From Rummeliibacillus pycnus (GTDB taxonomy: Bacteria > Bacillota > Bacilli > Bacillales_A > Planococcaceae), in NCBI RefSeq assembly GCF_002884495.1, contig NZ_KZ614145.1:1564423-1628422 (forward strand): a stretch of DNA of 64,000 nt, read 5' to 3'. Made by a program: the position numbers and the translations under genes. Numbering within the stretch: position 1 is the stretch's first letter; every line of letters begins with the position of its first letter. A model generated the notes under the pieces. The model worked only from the letters and a program-made list of their open reading frames with translations. It did not search any database and was not told the DNA's origin. Positions 26,601 through 36,204 of this stretch are shown here, piece after piece.

Positions 26601-26838
26601 TATAATTCTCCTATTCTACTCGAACAATGTAGGACCAACTTGCTTTTGTTTTGAACAGGTACTTATTTTACTATACGAACTACTTCAATAAAACATGTCA
26701 ATCAAAGCTGAAGCAACGCTGATTTAAGTTTGATCAACTAAATCACTTATTGCATCAATGAATTTGACTTTCCTTCGTGTCAAACCATGATCCCAAGCCG
26801 CCTCAGCTGGAAATGACCACCATGGGAGATGATAACAA

Positions 26839-28203
26839 TTGCATGAAACAACAACGATAAGAGCAAAATGGATACTCATGTTAAAAATTGTGTTCCCTAT
26901 TCTTATCACCCAGATTGCGTTATATTTGATGTCATTTTTTGATATCTTAATGTCAAGTAAATATAGTACTGCTGATTTAGCAGGTGTTTCCATTGGTTCT
27001 TCGATTTGGATGCCTGTTTATACTGGATTAGCAGGCATTCTCTCATCTATAACCCCTATTGTAGCACAATTAGTCGGTGCAAAAAGAGAGAAAGAAGCAA
27101 CATTTTCAATTCAACAAGGTTTTTATGTAGCAATTGCAATCGCATTGTTTGTTTTCTGCTGTATGATGATCGCGATTAATCCTTTACTTTCTAAAATGTC
27201 ATTAGATGCTGATGTTCGTCGAGTGGCACATCATTATCTAATCGCTATGTGTATTGGTCTAATTCCTCTATTTATCTACAGCGTTCTACGGTGTTTTATA
27301 GACGCCTTAGGGCAAACAAGAGTTTCGATGATTATTACCTTACTGGCTACTCCAATCAATATTCTTTTTAACTACTTCTTCATTTTTGGTAATTTTGGTT
27401 TCCCTGAACTTGGTGGAGTCGGATCTGGTGTTGCCTCTGCCATAACCTATTGGCTTATATGTGGAATTGCTATTTACATAACGATGAAAAAGGTTCCATT
27501 TTCGGCTTTCCAATTGTATGAAAAACTACCGAAGATACATTTGGCTAAATGTATGGAAATCATTAAACTTGGATTACCTATTGGTCTATCTATTTTTGCC
27601 GAAGGAAGTATTTTCTCAGTTGTTACAATATTAATGAGTAATTACAGTACATCTATTATCGGAGCTCATCAAATTGCGATGAATTTTGCTAGTCTACTGT
27701 ATATGATCCCTCTAAGTATTTCAATGGGTGCAACCATTATTGTTGGTTTTGAAACTGGCGCCAAAAGGTTTAAGGATGCACGAACATATAGTTTAATATG
27801 TATTACGACAGCTGTATCCATATGTATTGTTTCATTAACCATCCTGCTTACTTTTAAAGAACAAATTGCAGCAGTTTATAGTGATGATCTACATGTCGTA
27901 AATCTGGCAAGTCATTTTCTAACATATGCTGCGTTTTTCCAACTATCTGACGCAATTCAAGCACCTATACAGGGCGCACTACGTGGATACAAAGATGTTA
28001 CCATTACTTTTGTTATGGCACTCATTTCATATTGGATTATTGGATTACCACTTGGGATTATATTAGCGAATTTTACAGATCTTGGACCATATGGCTATTG
28101 GATCGGACTAATATCTGGACTAGCTACAGGGGCATTTACTCTTAGTATTCGTCTACGTTTTGTACAACAAAAAATACAACAAATCAAATCTCCCTCTATA
28201 TAA
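26839..28203 (+). CDS. MATE-family multidrug/cation exporter
   Basis: A 454-residue protein with twelve hydrophobic segments in two homologous halves; PVYTGLAGILSSITPIVAQLVGAKR and the later IPLSISMGATIIVGFETGAKR are the paired MATE motifs. Members export drugs or metabolites using a sodium or proton gradient. The start is a TTG with GGGAG about 10 nt upstream. The stop codon lies inside the terminator hairpin. Confidence 0.88.
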   Translation: MHETTTIRAKWILMLKIVFPILITQIALYLMSFFDILMSSKYSTADLAGVSIGSSIWMPVYTGLAGILSSITPIVAQLVGAKREKEATFSIQQGFYVAIAIALFVFCCMMIAINPLLSKMSLDADVRRVAHHYLIAMCIGLIPLFIYSVLRCFIDALGQTRVSMIITLLATPINILFNYFFIFGNFGFPELGGVGSGVASAITYWLICGIAIYITMKKVPFSAFQLYEKLPKIHLAKCMEIIKLGLPIGLSIFAEGSIFSVVTILMSNYSTSIIGAHQIAMNFASLLYMIPLSISMGATIIVGFETGAKRFKDARTYSLICITTAVSICIVSLTILLTFKEQIAAVYSDDLHVVNLASHFLTYAAFFQLSDAIQAPIQGALRGYKDVTITFVMALISYWIIGLPLGIILANFTDLGPYGYWIGLISGLATGAFTLSIRLRFVQQKIQQIKSPSI

Positions 28204-28214
28204 GGGAGATTTTT
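28187..28214 (+). terminator. Terminator of the MATE gene
   Basis: ATCTCCC and GGGAGAT arms (about 28188-28194 and 28204-28210), then TTTT; it overlaps the stop codon. Confidence 0.85.
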
Positions 28215-28255
28215 GTTGCATTTTCGATAAATTTCACCAACTAACATAATTTAAG

Positions 28256-29344
28256 CTATTTTAAAATACCAGAGCGAATTATTTTTACCTTCACATTTGT
28301 ATTCAATTGTAATGTAGTATAGACTTCCTTCCAATGTCCTTCCTTCCAAAGATTTGATCGACTAGCTCTAAATTTTCTTCCAATCCCAATAGGATCTGAT
28401 GAAGCATCTTGACACTTTTTGAGCATTTTATCAATATTACTTTTTATATTCTTCTCAAGATATTTTTCTAAATCCTTTTGTATACGTTCTTCACCTATAT
28501 GATCTGATGGAAATTCATCTATATTCACTTCAAACGTAACGTTTAAGTCAACCTTTGGTGTATTCCCCTGTTCTTTTAGTTTCTTTTTAAATTTTATGAT
28601 ATCAATGGTAAGTGGTGTTTTTTTATCCTTCTCTTTATATAAGAATGTCATTCGAGCAGTATCCGCTTTTCCATTCATCAATAAATTTAATAATAACGAA
28701 TCTTTTACATCCAAAATTGTGCCAGAAAACCTTCTATGATTAAAAAGTGCAAGACCCGCTGCTATCGGAGTTCCGTGCTTTTCATCTCTTTTTAAATAAG
28801 GTAAAGCTAAATCCTTTCCTTCATCAAACAAGATTGATCCAGCTTGCTGCAAATCTAAATCTTTTGGAAAAATAGTATCTCTCTCAAAGCTTTCAATAAA
28901 GTCTTCATAAAATTCTCCTAGTTCAGAGGGTAATTGTTCTTTGATATCTATAAAGTCTTTCGTCGAACCCTCTGTAATGGCAATTTTCGAAGTAATAGGA
29001 TTTTGTGCATTTCGATAATAAATATCTAAAAAAGGATAAATATCATCATATACAGATTCTTTAGCGATTAAAAGGGTTGAGAGTTCAGATAAATCAATTG
29101 TATTATCCATTTTTAAATCTGCTTTATTTCGAGCATCTCTTGGTGTAATTCCGTGTGATTCGATTACTGTAAATTTTGTAGGATCTTCAGCAGAACTTGG
29201 ATATGCGTAGTAAGCTTTTAAGTCACCAATATGCCCTTCTACTCCTGCAATTGAAATAACGGACAAATTTTTATATAATCGCTCATCCCAACAGCCAGCA
29301 AGTAACACAACACTTAGAATACATATTATTGTGACTTGTCGCAT
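28256..29344 (-). CDS. GerAC-family germinant receptor lipoprotein (C subunit)
   Basis: A 362-residue lipoprotein with signal peptide and lipobox VLLAGC (Cys18), followed by the family start WDERLYKNLS. C subunits are anchored at the outer face of the spore inner membrane and are required for A/B receptor function. The gene is last in an A-B-C operon and overlaps the B gene by 19 bp, so translation is coupled. The germinant is unknown. Confidence 0.92.
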   Translation of the reverse strand: MRQVTIICILSVVLLAGCWDERLYKNLSVISIAGVEGHIGDLKAYYAYPSSAEDPTKFTVIESHGITPRDARNKADLKMDNTIDLSELSTLLIAKESVYDDIYPFLDIYYRNAQNPITSKIAITEGSTKDFIDIKEQLPSELGEFYEDFIESFERDTIFPKDLDLQQAGSILFDEGKDLALPYLKRDEKHGTPIAAGLALFNHRRFSGTILDVKDSLLLNLLMNGKADTARMTFLYKEKDKKTPLTIDIIKFKKKLKEQGNTPKVDLNVTFEVNIDEFPSDHIGEERIQKDLEKYLEKNIKSNIDKMLKKCQDASSDPIGIGRKFRASRSNLWKEGHWKEVYTTLQLNTNVKVKIIRSGILK

Positions 29345-30363
29345 TTGGAATCTCTCCTCATATTAAACAAAATGATGAAAATAGGTAACACAACTGCAGA
29401 AGGATAAAACAAAAAACTAAATACCTTGCGAACTAACTCTACTTCACCTAAACCTGTTAGGGTTAGAGGAACAACTAAAATGATAAAATGGAGTACAAGC
29501 AGTAGAATAGTTGGATGTTTTCTTTTTTTAGCAAATAAAACAACACGAATATTAAATAAAAATAAGTTAATCGTTACAATACTCCAAGCCAACCAAATAT
29601 ATACAAAGAAAATATCTAGACGTTTAACAAATGTTACTTTTTGGGATTTTAAAATATAGATAATAGGATCTGGGATAAGTTTAATTTCCTTTAACATAAA
29701 GTAAAATTCTGTTCCTACTACAGAAGCCCCCATAAAAATTGTAATAATCAGGTGAAAGTATAATAAAGGTTTCCCTGCTACTTTTTCGTTTTCCAAGACA
29801 TATTTTCTTAAAATTAAATAACTTTCAATACCTATAAAAGCGATAAAACTTCGATTAGTCCCTTTTAACCATTGTTGAAGAGTACTAGTCCCTACTGGTA
29901 AGATATTCGAAAATTTCAATTCGTGAGTTGCTAATAGTATAAAGACAACGAAAATAAACACTAATGGGATAATTAAAACACCTAAGTTTATAGCGGTTGA
30001 AGGTCTACTAAAACTAATATATAAGGAAACAAGAACGATTGCTAATAGCGTAAAGAGAGGGGGTGTATTTTGAATTACCCAAACATTTAATGTATATTGC
30101 ATATAGCCCAAAAAGCTAACTATTATGATTAACCAATAAAAAACGTAAATCCATGTAGTAATTGTGCCTAGCTTAAAATATTGGTAAAATTTTTCATAAA
30201 AAAGAAGAAGTGAATAGACGATGATTGAAGAAATTCCAAACATGATCCATGCATCTCTTCCTCCCTTATCAATGACCCCTTGTTGAAATGAAATATAAAC
30301 AACGCCCGTTTCAATATAAAATAGCATTAAAAAAAATTGAACCCTAGTTAATTTAAAATTCAT
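29326..30363 (-). CDS. GerAB-family germinant receptor permease (B subunit)
   Basis: A 345-residue integral membrane protein with about ten helices, of the APC-like GerAB family that binds the germinant. It starts MNFKLTRVQFFLMLFYIETG with Q-F form common to the family. It overlaps both neighbours (4 bp with A, 19 bp with C). The expected length for the family is 360-370. Confidence 0.92.
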   Translation of the reverse strand: MNFKLTRVQFFLMLFYIETGVVYISFQQGVIDKGGRDAWIMFGISSIIVYSLLLFYEKFYQYFKLGTITTWIYVFYWLIIIVSFLGYMQYTLNVWVIQNTPPLFTLLAIVLVSLYISFSRPSTAINLGVLIIPLVFIFVVFILLATHELKFSNILPVGTSTLQQWLKGTNRSFIAFIGIESYLILRKYVLENEKVAGKPLLYFHLIITIFMGASVVGTEFYFMLKEIKLIPDPIIYILKSQKVTFVKRLDIFFVYIWLAWSIVTINLFLFNIRVVLFAKKRKHPTILLLVLHFIILVVPLTLTGLGEVELVRKVFSFLFYPSAVVLPIFIILFNMRRDSKCDKSQ

Positions 30364-31778
30364 TTTTTACTTCCTTCTGGATCAAAAGAACTTACTTGTG
30401 ATGATGCTTTTATAAATGGTCCTCGGACAAAAATCTGGCTAATTTTCTTAGGTTCAAAAGGAACAATCGGTGAAAAGTAAGGAGATTTTAATGAGCTTAA
30501 ATTTAATAGATGAATAAATAAAACAAAGCTTCCTATTACGATTCCAAAAAATCCAGCTATAGCAGCTGCTAACATAAATGGAAAACGCAAAATTCTAATC
30601 GACATATTCATTTCTACAGACGGAACAACATAACTAGAAATGGCAGTTAAAGCCACTACAATAACCATCATGTTGGAAACTAAACCTGCATTTACAATAA
30701 CCGTTCCAATTACTAAACCACCAACAATCCCAATCGTTTGTACAATTGCCTGAGGCAAACGAATACTCGCTTCCCGTATTAACTCGATAATAATTTCAAG
30801 AATCATCGCTTCTATAATAGGTCGATAAGGTATTTCACTTATATCTAATCTAAGCTTTTTACTCAGTTCAATTGGTAATACCTCAAAATGAAAGCTAACA
30901 ATTGCTATATAAAAAGCTGGCAAGAAAACGGCAGTTATAAAACTAAATATCCTTACTATTCTGTAAAATGAACCAACTAACACACGTCCATTATAATCAT
31001 CAGGAGACTGATAGAAAGAGAAAAAAGTAACTGGACCGATAAGTACAGTTGGAGAAAAACCAGTTATAACACCAATTTTTCCTTCAACAAGATTGGCAAA
31101 GACACGATCAGGTCTCTCCGTGTTTAACATTTGTGGAAATGGAGAGTATACACACTCTTCTAAATAGTCCCCAACTTCTCCAGCTGTATATAAAGAAGAC
31201 GTTTTATCCTGCATCAATTTTAATTTTCTCTCTACTTCTAACACAGATTGTTGATTTGCAACTTGATCTAAATAGATATAGTACACAGCTGTTTTTGTTT
31301 CTCTTCCGATATCAATTTTATTGACCACTAAATTAGGCATCTGAATTCTTTTTCGAATTAACCCTATATTTACATCAACATTTTCAATAAAGCCTTCATG
31401 AGAGCCCCGAATAATATGTTCATTAATAGGTTCGTCTGGAGAACGATGTGGAATCTCTGGTAGCGTAAGATGGACCATCTGTTGCTCTGTTAACAAAAGT
31501 ATAATGGTTTCCCCATGGCAAATATATTCAATAAATTTAGCCATCTCAAATGGCTCTTTCATAGCAGCCATTGTTTCAGTCCATTTCTGATCGTCCATTG
31601 TCGCTTGGACTTTCAAAACATTAATTTGATTTTGAACATCATTTTTATTGACCATAGAACTGTAATAGCATAAAATGGCATAGTTTTCTTTTGGCCACGA
31701 AATCTCTTTTACCGTAAAATCAACAGAATTATGAAAGGTAGATTTTAATTTATCGATCATGGATTCAAGTAATAGCAA
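30360..31778 (-). CDS. GerAA-family germinant receptor (A subunit)
   Basis: A 472-residue A subunit: N-terminal soluble domain (about 1-235) with IIRGSHEGFIENVDVNIGLI and RKRIQMPNL, then helices including RLPQAIVQTIGIVGGLVIG. It starts the gerA-type operon with GGAGGG upstream. Together with the B and C genes it forms a complete receptor; the separate A-type gene at 10-11.5 kb shows the same motifs. Confidence 0.93.
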   Translation of the reverse strand: MLLLESMIDKLKSTFHNSVDFTVKEISWPKENYAILCYYSSMVNKNDVQNQINVLKVQATMDDQKWTETMAAMKEPFEMAKFIEYICHGETIILLLTEQQMVHLTLPEIPHRSPDEPINEHIIRGSHEGFIENVDVNIGLIRKRIQMPNLVVNKIDIGRETKTAVYYIYLDQVANQQSVLEVERKLKLMQDKTSSLYTAGEVGDYLEECVYSPFPQMLNTERPDRVFANLVEGKIGVITGFSPTVLIGPVTFFSFYQSPDDYNGRVLVGSFYRIVRIFSFITAVFLPAFYIAIVSFHFEVLPIELSKKLRLDISEIPYRPIIEAMILEIIIELIREASIRLPQAIVQTIGIVGGLVIGTVIVNAGLVSNMMVIVVALTAISSYVVPSVEMNMSIRILRFPFMLAAAIAGFFGIVIGSFVLFIHLLNLSSLKSPYFSPIVPFEPKKISQIFVRGPFIKASSQVSSFDPEGSKK

Positions 31779-31833
31779 AATCTCTCCCTCCTTTTTAGAC
31801 TAGTATGGAAAAATAACGATTATTTCAAACAAA

Positions 31834-31859
31834 AAACCGACCAAATATTTGGTCGGTTT
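31834..31859 (-). terminator. Terminator of the CAP-domain gene
   Basis: AAACCGACCAAAT and ATTTGGTCGGTTT form an almost perfect palindrome, followed by Ts on the minus strand. Confidence 0.85.
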
Positions 31860-31888
31860 AATCATCATATGAAGCTATCAATCTACTC

Positions 31889-32884
31889 TTATTTTTGAAT
31901 AAATTGTTGAGTCCAGTAGTTACCACTTGCAGCATATCCTACACCAATATGAGTATAGGAAGCGTTCATAATATTAGCACGGTGGCCAGGTGATTGCATC
32001 CAAGCTTGTACTACTTCTTGAGGGGTTTTTTGTCCTTGCGCGATGTTTTCTCCCGCAGATTTATATGAAATTCCAAGAGATTTCATTTGATCAAAAGGTG
32101 AACCGTATGTTGGGCTAGTGTGATCAAAATAATGGTTTTTAGACATATCTTCTGATTTTGCTCTAGCAGAAGACATCAGTTTTGTATCAATTTGCAAAGG
32201 AGCTAATCCTTCTTTTGCACGTTCAGCATTCGTAAGTGTTACCACTTCTTGTTCAAATTGAGAAACTGAGCTATTAGCGTTTGTCGAAGTTGTTGTGTTG
32301 GAACCATTGTTTGAAGTTGTCCCTTGATTGGATCCTGTGTTTGTTGTTCCTTTGTTGGAATCAGTATTTGAAGTTGTGCCTTGATTGGATCCTGTATTTG
32401 TTGTTCCTTGGTTGGAATCAGTGTTTGAAGTTGTTCCTTTATTGGATCCTGTATTTGTTGTTCCTTTGTTGGAACCAGTGTTTGAAGTTGTTCCTTGATT
32501 GGATCCTGTAGTTGTTGTTCCTTTGTTGGAATCAGTGTTTGAAGTTGTTCCTTGATTGGATCCTGTATTTGTTGTTCCTTTGTTGGAACCAGTGTTTGAA
32601 GTTGTTCCCTTGTTAGAACCTGTTACCTTCCCAGCATATAGAGAAGCTAAATACTTATCTAGTTCAGTTTTATTAAGTTTTTCAACTTTCAAAGTATCTG
32701 CAAAATTATTATCTAATTTCACCAAATTATAAGATTGATTATATTGCCAATTACAGTTTGACATTGAAGTTTGCTTGGCTGTATCTGAAGTGATTGTTTT
32801 AGCAGAAGCTTCTGTTGCTCCACTTTGGACTCCCACCATCATTAATAAGCTTAATGGTAATGCCCATTTTGTCATTTTGTTCAT
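31889..32884 (-). CDS. Secreted CAP/SCP-domain protein with Thr/Asn/Gly repeats (YkwD-like)
   Basis: A 331-residue exported protein. The start is MNKMTKWALPL: GGAGG lies 10 nt before it but directly touches the ATG three codons earlier. A signal peptide ends near ATEASA. Then come a short domain with one Cys, a low-complexity linker of 19-residue repeats, and a C-terminal CAP domain of about 125 residues (LTNAERAKEGL, YFDHTSPTYG, AGENIAQGQ, SPGHRANIMN) with the canonical histidines and glutamates. Such proteins occur in spore and cell envelopes; activity is unproven. Confidence 0.9.
   Translation of the reverse strand: MNKMTKWALPLSLLMMVGVQSGATEASAKTITSDTAKQTSMSNCNWQYNQSYNLVKLDNNFADTLKVEKLNKTELDKYLASLYAGKVTGSNKGTTSNTGSNKGTTNTGSNQGTTSNTDSNKGTTTTGSNQGTTSNTGSNKGTTNTGSNKGTTSNTDSNQGTTNTGSNQGTTSNTDSNKGTTNTGSNQGTTSNNGSNTTTSTNANSSVSQFEQEVVTLTNAERAKEGLAPLQIDTKLMSSARAKSEDMSKNHYFDHTSPTYGSPFDQMKSLGISYKSAGENIAQGQKTPQEVVQAWMQSPGHRANIMNASYTHIGVGYAASGNYWTQQFIQK
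32297..32608 (-). repeat. 57-bp tandem repeats in the CAP gene
   Basis: Five full 19-residue units plus a partial one. Each unit joins GTTSNTxSNx and GTTNTGSNx, where x is K, Q, G or D. DNA copies are very similar, so copy number may vary between strains. Confidence 0.85.
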
Positions 32885-32939
32885 TTTTTGCATTCCTCCT
32901 TGTCTGCATCAAGCTTATCGTACGTATGAGACAAAAAGT

Positions 32940-32983
32940 TGCCCAATGATTACCACTTTCTCCAAGAGTGGTTTCATTGGGCA
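32940..32983 (-). terminator. Terminator of the CobW-type gene
   Basis: TGCCCAATGA (32940-32949) pairs with TCATTGGGCA (32974-32983), with inner ACCACT/AGTGGT; TTTTTG follows on the minus strand. Confidence 0.85.
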
Positions 32984-33073
32984 GTATTAAAGCATCTTAT
33001 ATGGAATATACTTGAAATCTATCTGCTTATTACTATTTCAAAAGGGTTGACAGTTTATTATTTTCAAAGAAAT

Positions 33074-33973
33074 TTAACAGCCAATTACATTTAATTCGTC
33101 AACGTTTTCTCCAATTATGACAAGATTAGGGTCCATATGTACATATTCTGGAAGCCATTGTGTCAGGCCATATGCATACTGAAAAAGCATCGGATTTTTT
33201 ATTCCTTTTACAGGTACATATCCTTTCATTCGATAAATGGTTTCAGGAATTGCACGTACCCAATCTTCAAATTCCTCTTGTGTAAAGTCTACTGATTCAG
33301 GAAAACGAATAAGACGAGAACTTAAATGTAAATGGTGTCCTAAATCTGCTTTATGAATAGCTGAGGGTCTAGCAGTTGCATGTAAATTTTGTAAAAATTT
33401 TAAAGGCATTTTAGCATTTGTTGTTTGTAAAATTTGAGCATTTGGATTCAAACTTTGTAATTCAAAAGTAACTTGAGCTCTTTCAGCTTCCGTTAATAAA
33501 TCCATCTTATTAGCCAAAATCAAATGTGCATGACGAATTTGTTCTAAAAATAATGAACGTGTTTGAGGGGACATTTTATCACGTTCAAGCCAGCGTTTAC
33601 TATCAGCAACTGTAACAATTCCTTTAATGTTCAATTGTTCAGCAAATAACGGTGAATACACTGCATCCAATGCTTCAACGGGATGAGCTGCTCCGGTTGT
33701 TTCAATAATCAATACATCAAAATCAGATTCTACTAATAACGATTGAATTTGAGCTTCTGTTTTTTCAGCTCCAGAGCAGCATATGCAACCATTCAGCATT
33801 TCTTTTAATGGAATACCTTCTTCAACTGCTTGTGAGTCAAAATTCAACTTTCCCAGTTCATTCATAATGACAGCTGGTTTTAAGCCTTGTTCTTTTAATT
33901 GGCGAATTATATCTACCAACATAGTTGTTTTACCACTACCTAAAAATCCACTAAATAAAAATACATCTTTCAT
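33074..33973 (-). CDS. CobW/COG0523-family G3E GTPase
   Basis: A 299-residue GTPase of the COG0523 metal chaperone group. It has Walker A GSGKTT near the start, the metal-binding motif GCICC (CxCC), the NKMD guanine specificity motif and ETTGAAHP. The start MKDVFLFSG has AGGAG at 8 nt; a GTG three codons upstream is less good. These proteins (for example YciC) deliver zinc or other metals to enzymes. No Zur box was identified. Its terminator is at 32940. Confidence 0.88.
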   Translation of the reverse strand: MKDVFLFSGFLGSGKTTMLVDIIRQLKEQGLKPAVIMNELGKLNFDSQAVEEGIPLKEMLNGCICCSGAEKTEAQIQSLLVESDFDVLIIETTGAAHPVEALDAVYSPLFAEQLNIKGIVTVADSKRWLERDKMSPQTRSLFLEQIRHAHLILANKMDLLTEAERAQVTFELQSLNPNAQILQTTNAKMPLKFLQNLHATARPSAIHKADLGHHLHLSSRLIRFPESVDFTQEEFEDWVRAIPETIYRMKGYVPVKGIKNPMLFQYAYGLTQWLPEYVHMDPNLVIIGENVDELNVIGC

Positions 33974-34127
33974 ATTGATCACTCCTAAGAATATCTAACT
34001 AGAAAAAAATTATAATATTTATTAATTGCTTTGAAGAATTTTTACATAACATTAAATCTGTAGATTTTATTAGTTCTTTGTGATTTAAAAATAACTAATA
34101 CCACCTTACGGGTATTCTTAATAATAA

Positions 34128-34153
34128 AGAGCTGACAAGAATACGTCAGCTCT
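34128..34153 (-). terminator. Terminator of the processing protease gene
   Basis: AGAGCTGAC (34128-34136) pairs with GTCAGCTCT (34145-34153), followed by TTTATTATT on the minus strand. Confidence 0.85.
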
Positions 34154-34187
34154 CCTTACGATTATTTAAATCAGTAATGTTATCTAT

Positions 34188-35696
34188 TTACATTTCTGAT
34201 TTCACGATTTCCATAGCTTTTTTCAATTGAGGATCGTCTTTTTTGATTTTCAAGCGAAGTTCCTCCATCAATGCATAAGTTGTATCACCTTTTAATACGC
34301 CATTCACGTTTAACTTATGATCTTTTTGGAACTGTTCAACAGCTAAGACTGTTGAAGCATCATATAATCCATCCAATTTCCCTGGGTTATAGCCAACTGC
34401 CTTAAGCATTTTTTCAGCTGCTTTTACTTGATCAGATAGAGACCCTTCTTTTAATGTCTTATCTGGATTTAGATATGGCAGTGAAGCATAGCTTGGGTAG
34501 TTAACTTTATAATCCGGTTGGATTCCTTTTTCGTGTATCCAGTTACCGTCTGGTGTTAACCATTTTGCAATTGTAAATTTAATGTTTGAACCATCTGGAA
34601 GATTTTCAGCTGTTTGCATTGTACCTTTACCAAATGATTTTTCTCCTACTAATTTAACATTAGCAGACTCACTTAAAGCACCCGCTAAAATTTCAGAGGC
34701 AGATGCACTACCACCATCAATTAGGACAGTAACTGGCACTTTTACTTTACGACCATCTTTTGCCGAAATAACCTCTTTTTTACCATTTCGATCTTCAAAT
34801 TGTACAATTGGTTCACCAGTTTTAACAAATAAGCTTGCAATATCCTCAACAGAATTTACTAAACCGCCTGGATTTTGACGTACATCAATGACAAGACCCT
34901 TCATGCCTTTACCTTCCATCTTGTCCAATGCACTTAATAACTCATTATACGTATTTTCCGAGAAGCTAGTAATTTGAATATGGGCAATTTTGTCCTTTTC
35001 CATTGTTGCATAGACCGTTTCGACTGGAATATCATCACGTGTAATTTTCATGCTTATTAATTTACTAGCTCCACCACGTTGAATATCTAAAGCTACAGAA
35101 GTACCTTTTTTACCTCGAATCAATAACACAGCCTCAGAAGCTGTCATTCCATCGATGCTTTTACCATCAACTTTTTTAATAATATCATTTGTTTTAATAC
35201 CTGCTTTTTCTGCAGGAGAGTTTTTAATCGGTGACACAACAACTATATGACCATCTTTTTCTTGAATTTCAGCACCGATTCCTTGGAAGCTAGAAGAAAT
35301 ACTTTCATTAAACTGGCTTGCTTCCTTCTTATTCATATAATCTGAATAAGGATCACCTAATGCACTAATCATGCCATCTACCGCACCATTGACTAATGCA
35401 TCTGTATCAATATCTTTGTAATAGCCTTTGGATATTTCATCATAAGCATTAAATAATTTTTGGAATTCGTTATGAGTCGGTGTTCGAACTTCTACAACTT
35501 TTTCCTCTCCAAAAGTTAAAGCAAAGATTGTGATACCTGAAGTTGCGAGAATTAAAACAATAATCATCATAATAAAAGCGAAAGGCTTCATACGTATGTA
35601 TTTACCCGCTGGTTTTATTTCTTGTACGGGTTCCCCTTGTTGCTCTTTTTGTGGTTCATTGTTTTGTTCTGGATCAACTTTTGTTTTATCATCCAT
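34188..35696 (-). CDS. S41-family carboxy-terminal processing protease (CtpA/CtpB type)
   Basis: A 502-residue membrane-anchored serine protease. An N-terminal cytoplasmic Gln/Glu-rich part is followed by one helix (about 38-60), a PDZ domain (about 110-205), the S41 core with the catalytic Ser in GGSASASEILAG and Lys in EKSFGKGTMQ, and a C-terminal peptidoglycan-binding domain (about 420-480). The chosen start MDDKTK has a GGTG 6 nt upstream; a TTG six codons earlier is possible. Bacillus homologues act in the envelope and in sporulation signalling. Confidence 0.9.
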   Translation of the reverse strand: MDDKTKVDPEQNNEPQKEQQGEPVQEIKPAGKYIRMKPFAFIMMIIVLILATSGITIFALTFGEEKVVEVRTPTHNEFQKLFNAYDEISKGYYKDIDTDALVNGAVDGMISALGDPYSDYMNKKEASQFNESISSSFQGIGAEIQEKDGHIVVVSPIKNSPAEKAGIKTNDIIKKVDGKSIDGMTASEAVLLIRGKKGTSVALDIQRGGASKLISMKITRDDIPVETVYATMEKDKIAHIQITSFSENTYNELLSALDKMEGKGMKGLVIDVRQNPGGLVNSVEDIASLFVKTGEPIVQFEDRNGKKEVISAKDGRKVKVPVTVLIDGGSASASEILAGALSESANVKLVGEKSFGKGTMQTAENLPDGSNIKFTIAKWLTPDGNWIHEKGIQPDYKVNYPSYASLPYLNPDKTLKEGSLSDQVKAAEKMLKAVGYNPGKLDGLYDASTVLAVEQFQKDHKLNVNGVLKGDTTYALMEELRLKIKKDDPQLKKAMEIVKSEM

Positions 35697-35776
35697 CTTA
35701 TTCACCACTTTCAATCTAACAGTGTTTCAAACACTACTTATACCATAATATCAGGAATTATGCGCTACGAAAAGAA

Positions 35777-35805
35777 AAAGACTGCCAAAATTATTGACAG
35801 TCTTT
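35777..35805 (-). terminator. Probable native deoD terminator, now displaced
   Basis: AAAGACTG (35777-35784) with CAGTCTTT (35798-35805), T-rich after it on the minus strand. It lies 15 bp after the stop codon of the orphan deoD tail at 35820 and is the natural end of an uninterrupted deoD transcript. Confidence 0.75.
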
Positions 35806-35819
35806 AGAAAATTTTGCAA

Positions 35820-35950
35820 TTACTCTTGAATAGCCTCTTCAAGCGCTACAACAATCATATCATTGAAAGTAGTTTGACGTTCTTCAGAAGTTGTTGCTTC
35901 ACCAGTTAATAGGTGGTCAGATACTGTTAATACAGATAGGGCTTGACGAT
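35820..35950 (-). repeat. Island boundary: orphan copy of the deoD 3' end (att site)
   Basis: 131 bp equal to 53797-53927 with only three mismatches, all in the last ~25 bp before the stop. It encodes the DeoD C-terminus ending ALEEAIQE plus stop, without the rest of the gene. Both copies are in the same orientation. This is the left boundary of the integrated element. Confidence 0.9.
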
Positions 35951-36204
35951 ACCTAGGTTTCACCTTGCTGAATCAATCAAATTTTTCATAAAAATAAAAC
36001 AGTTGTCATAGCAATTTTTCTAATATAAAAATGATTTTTTGGTCACCAGTCGGCACCAATTTTCCATGTAAATATTTATGCATTTAATAAAAATTTTTGG
36101 CCATATAATATGGATAAAATAAAATAAATTATAATCCAATTTTAAATATTAAGACTAAAAGTTGATTTTGCAGAATAAAACTCAACCAAAAATCTACAAA
36201 AACC

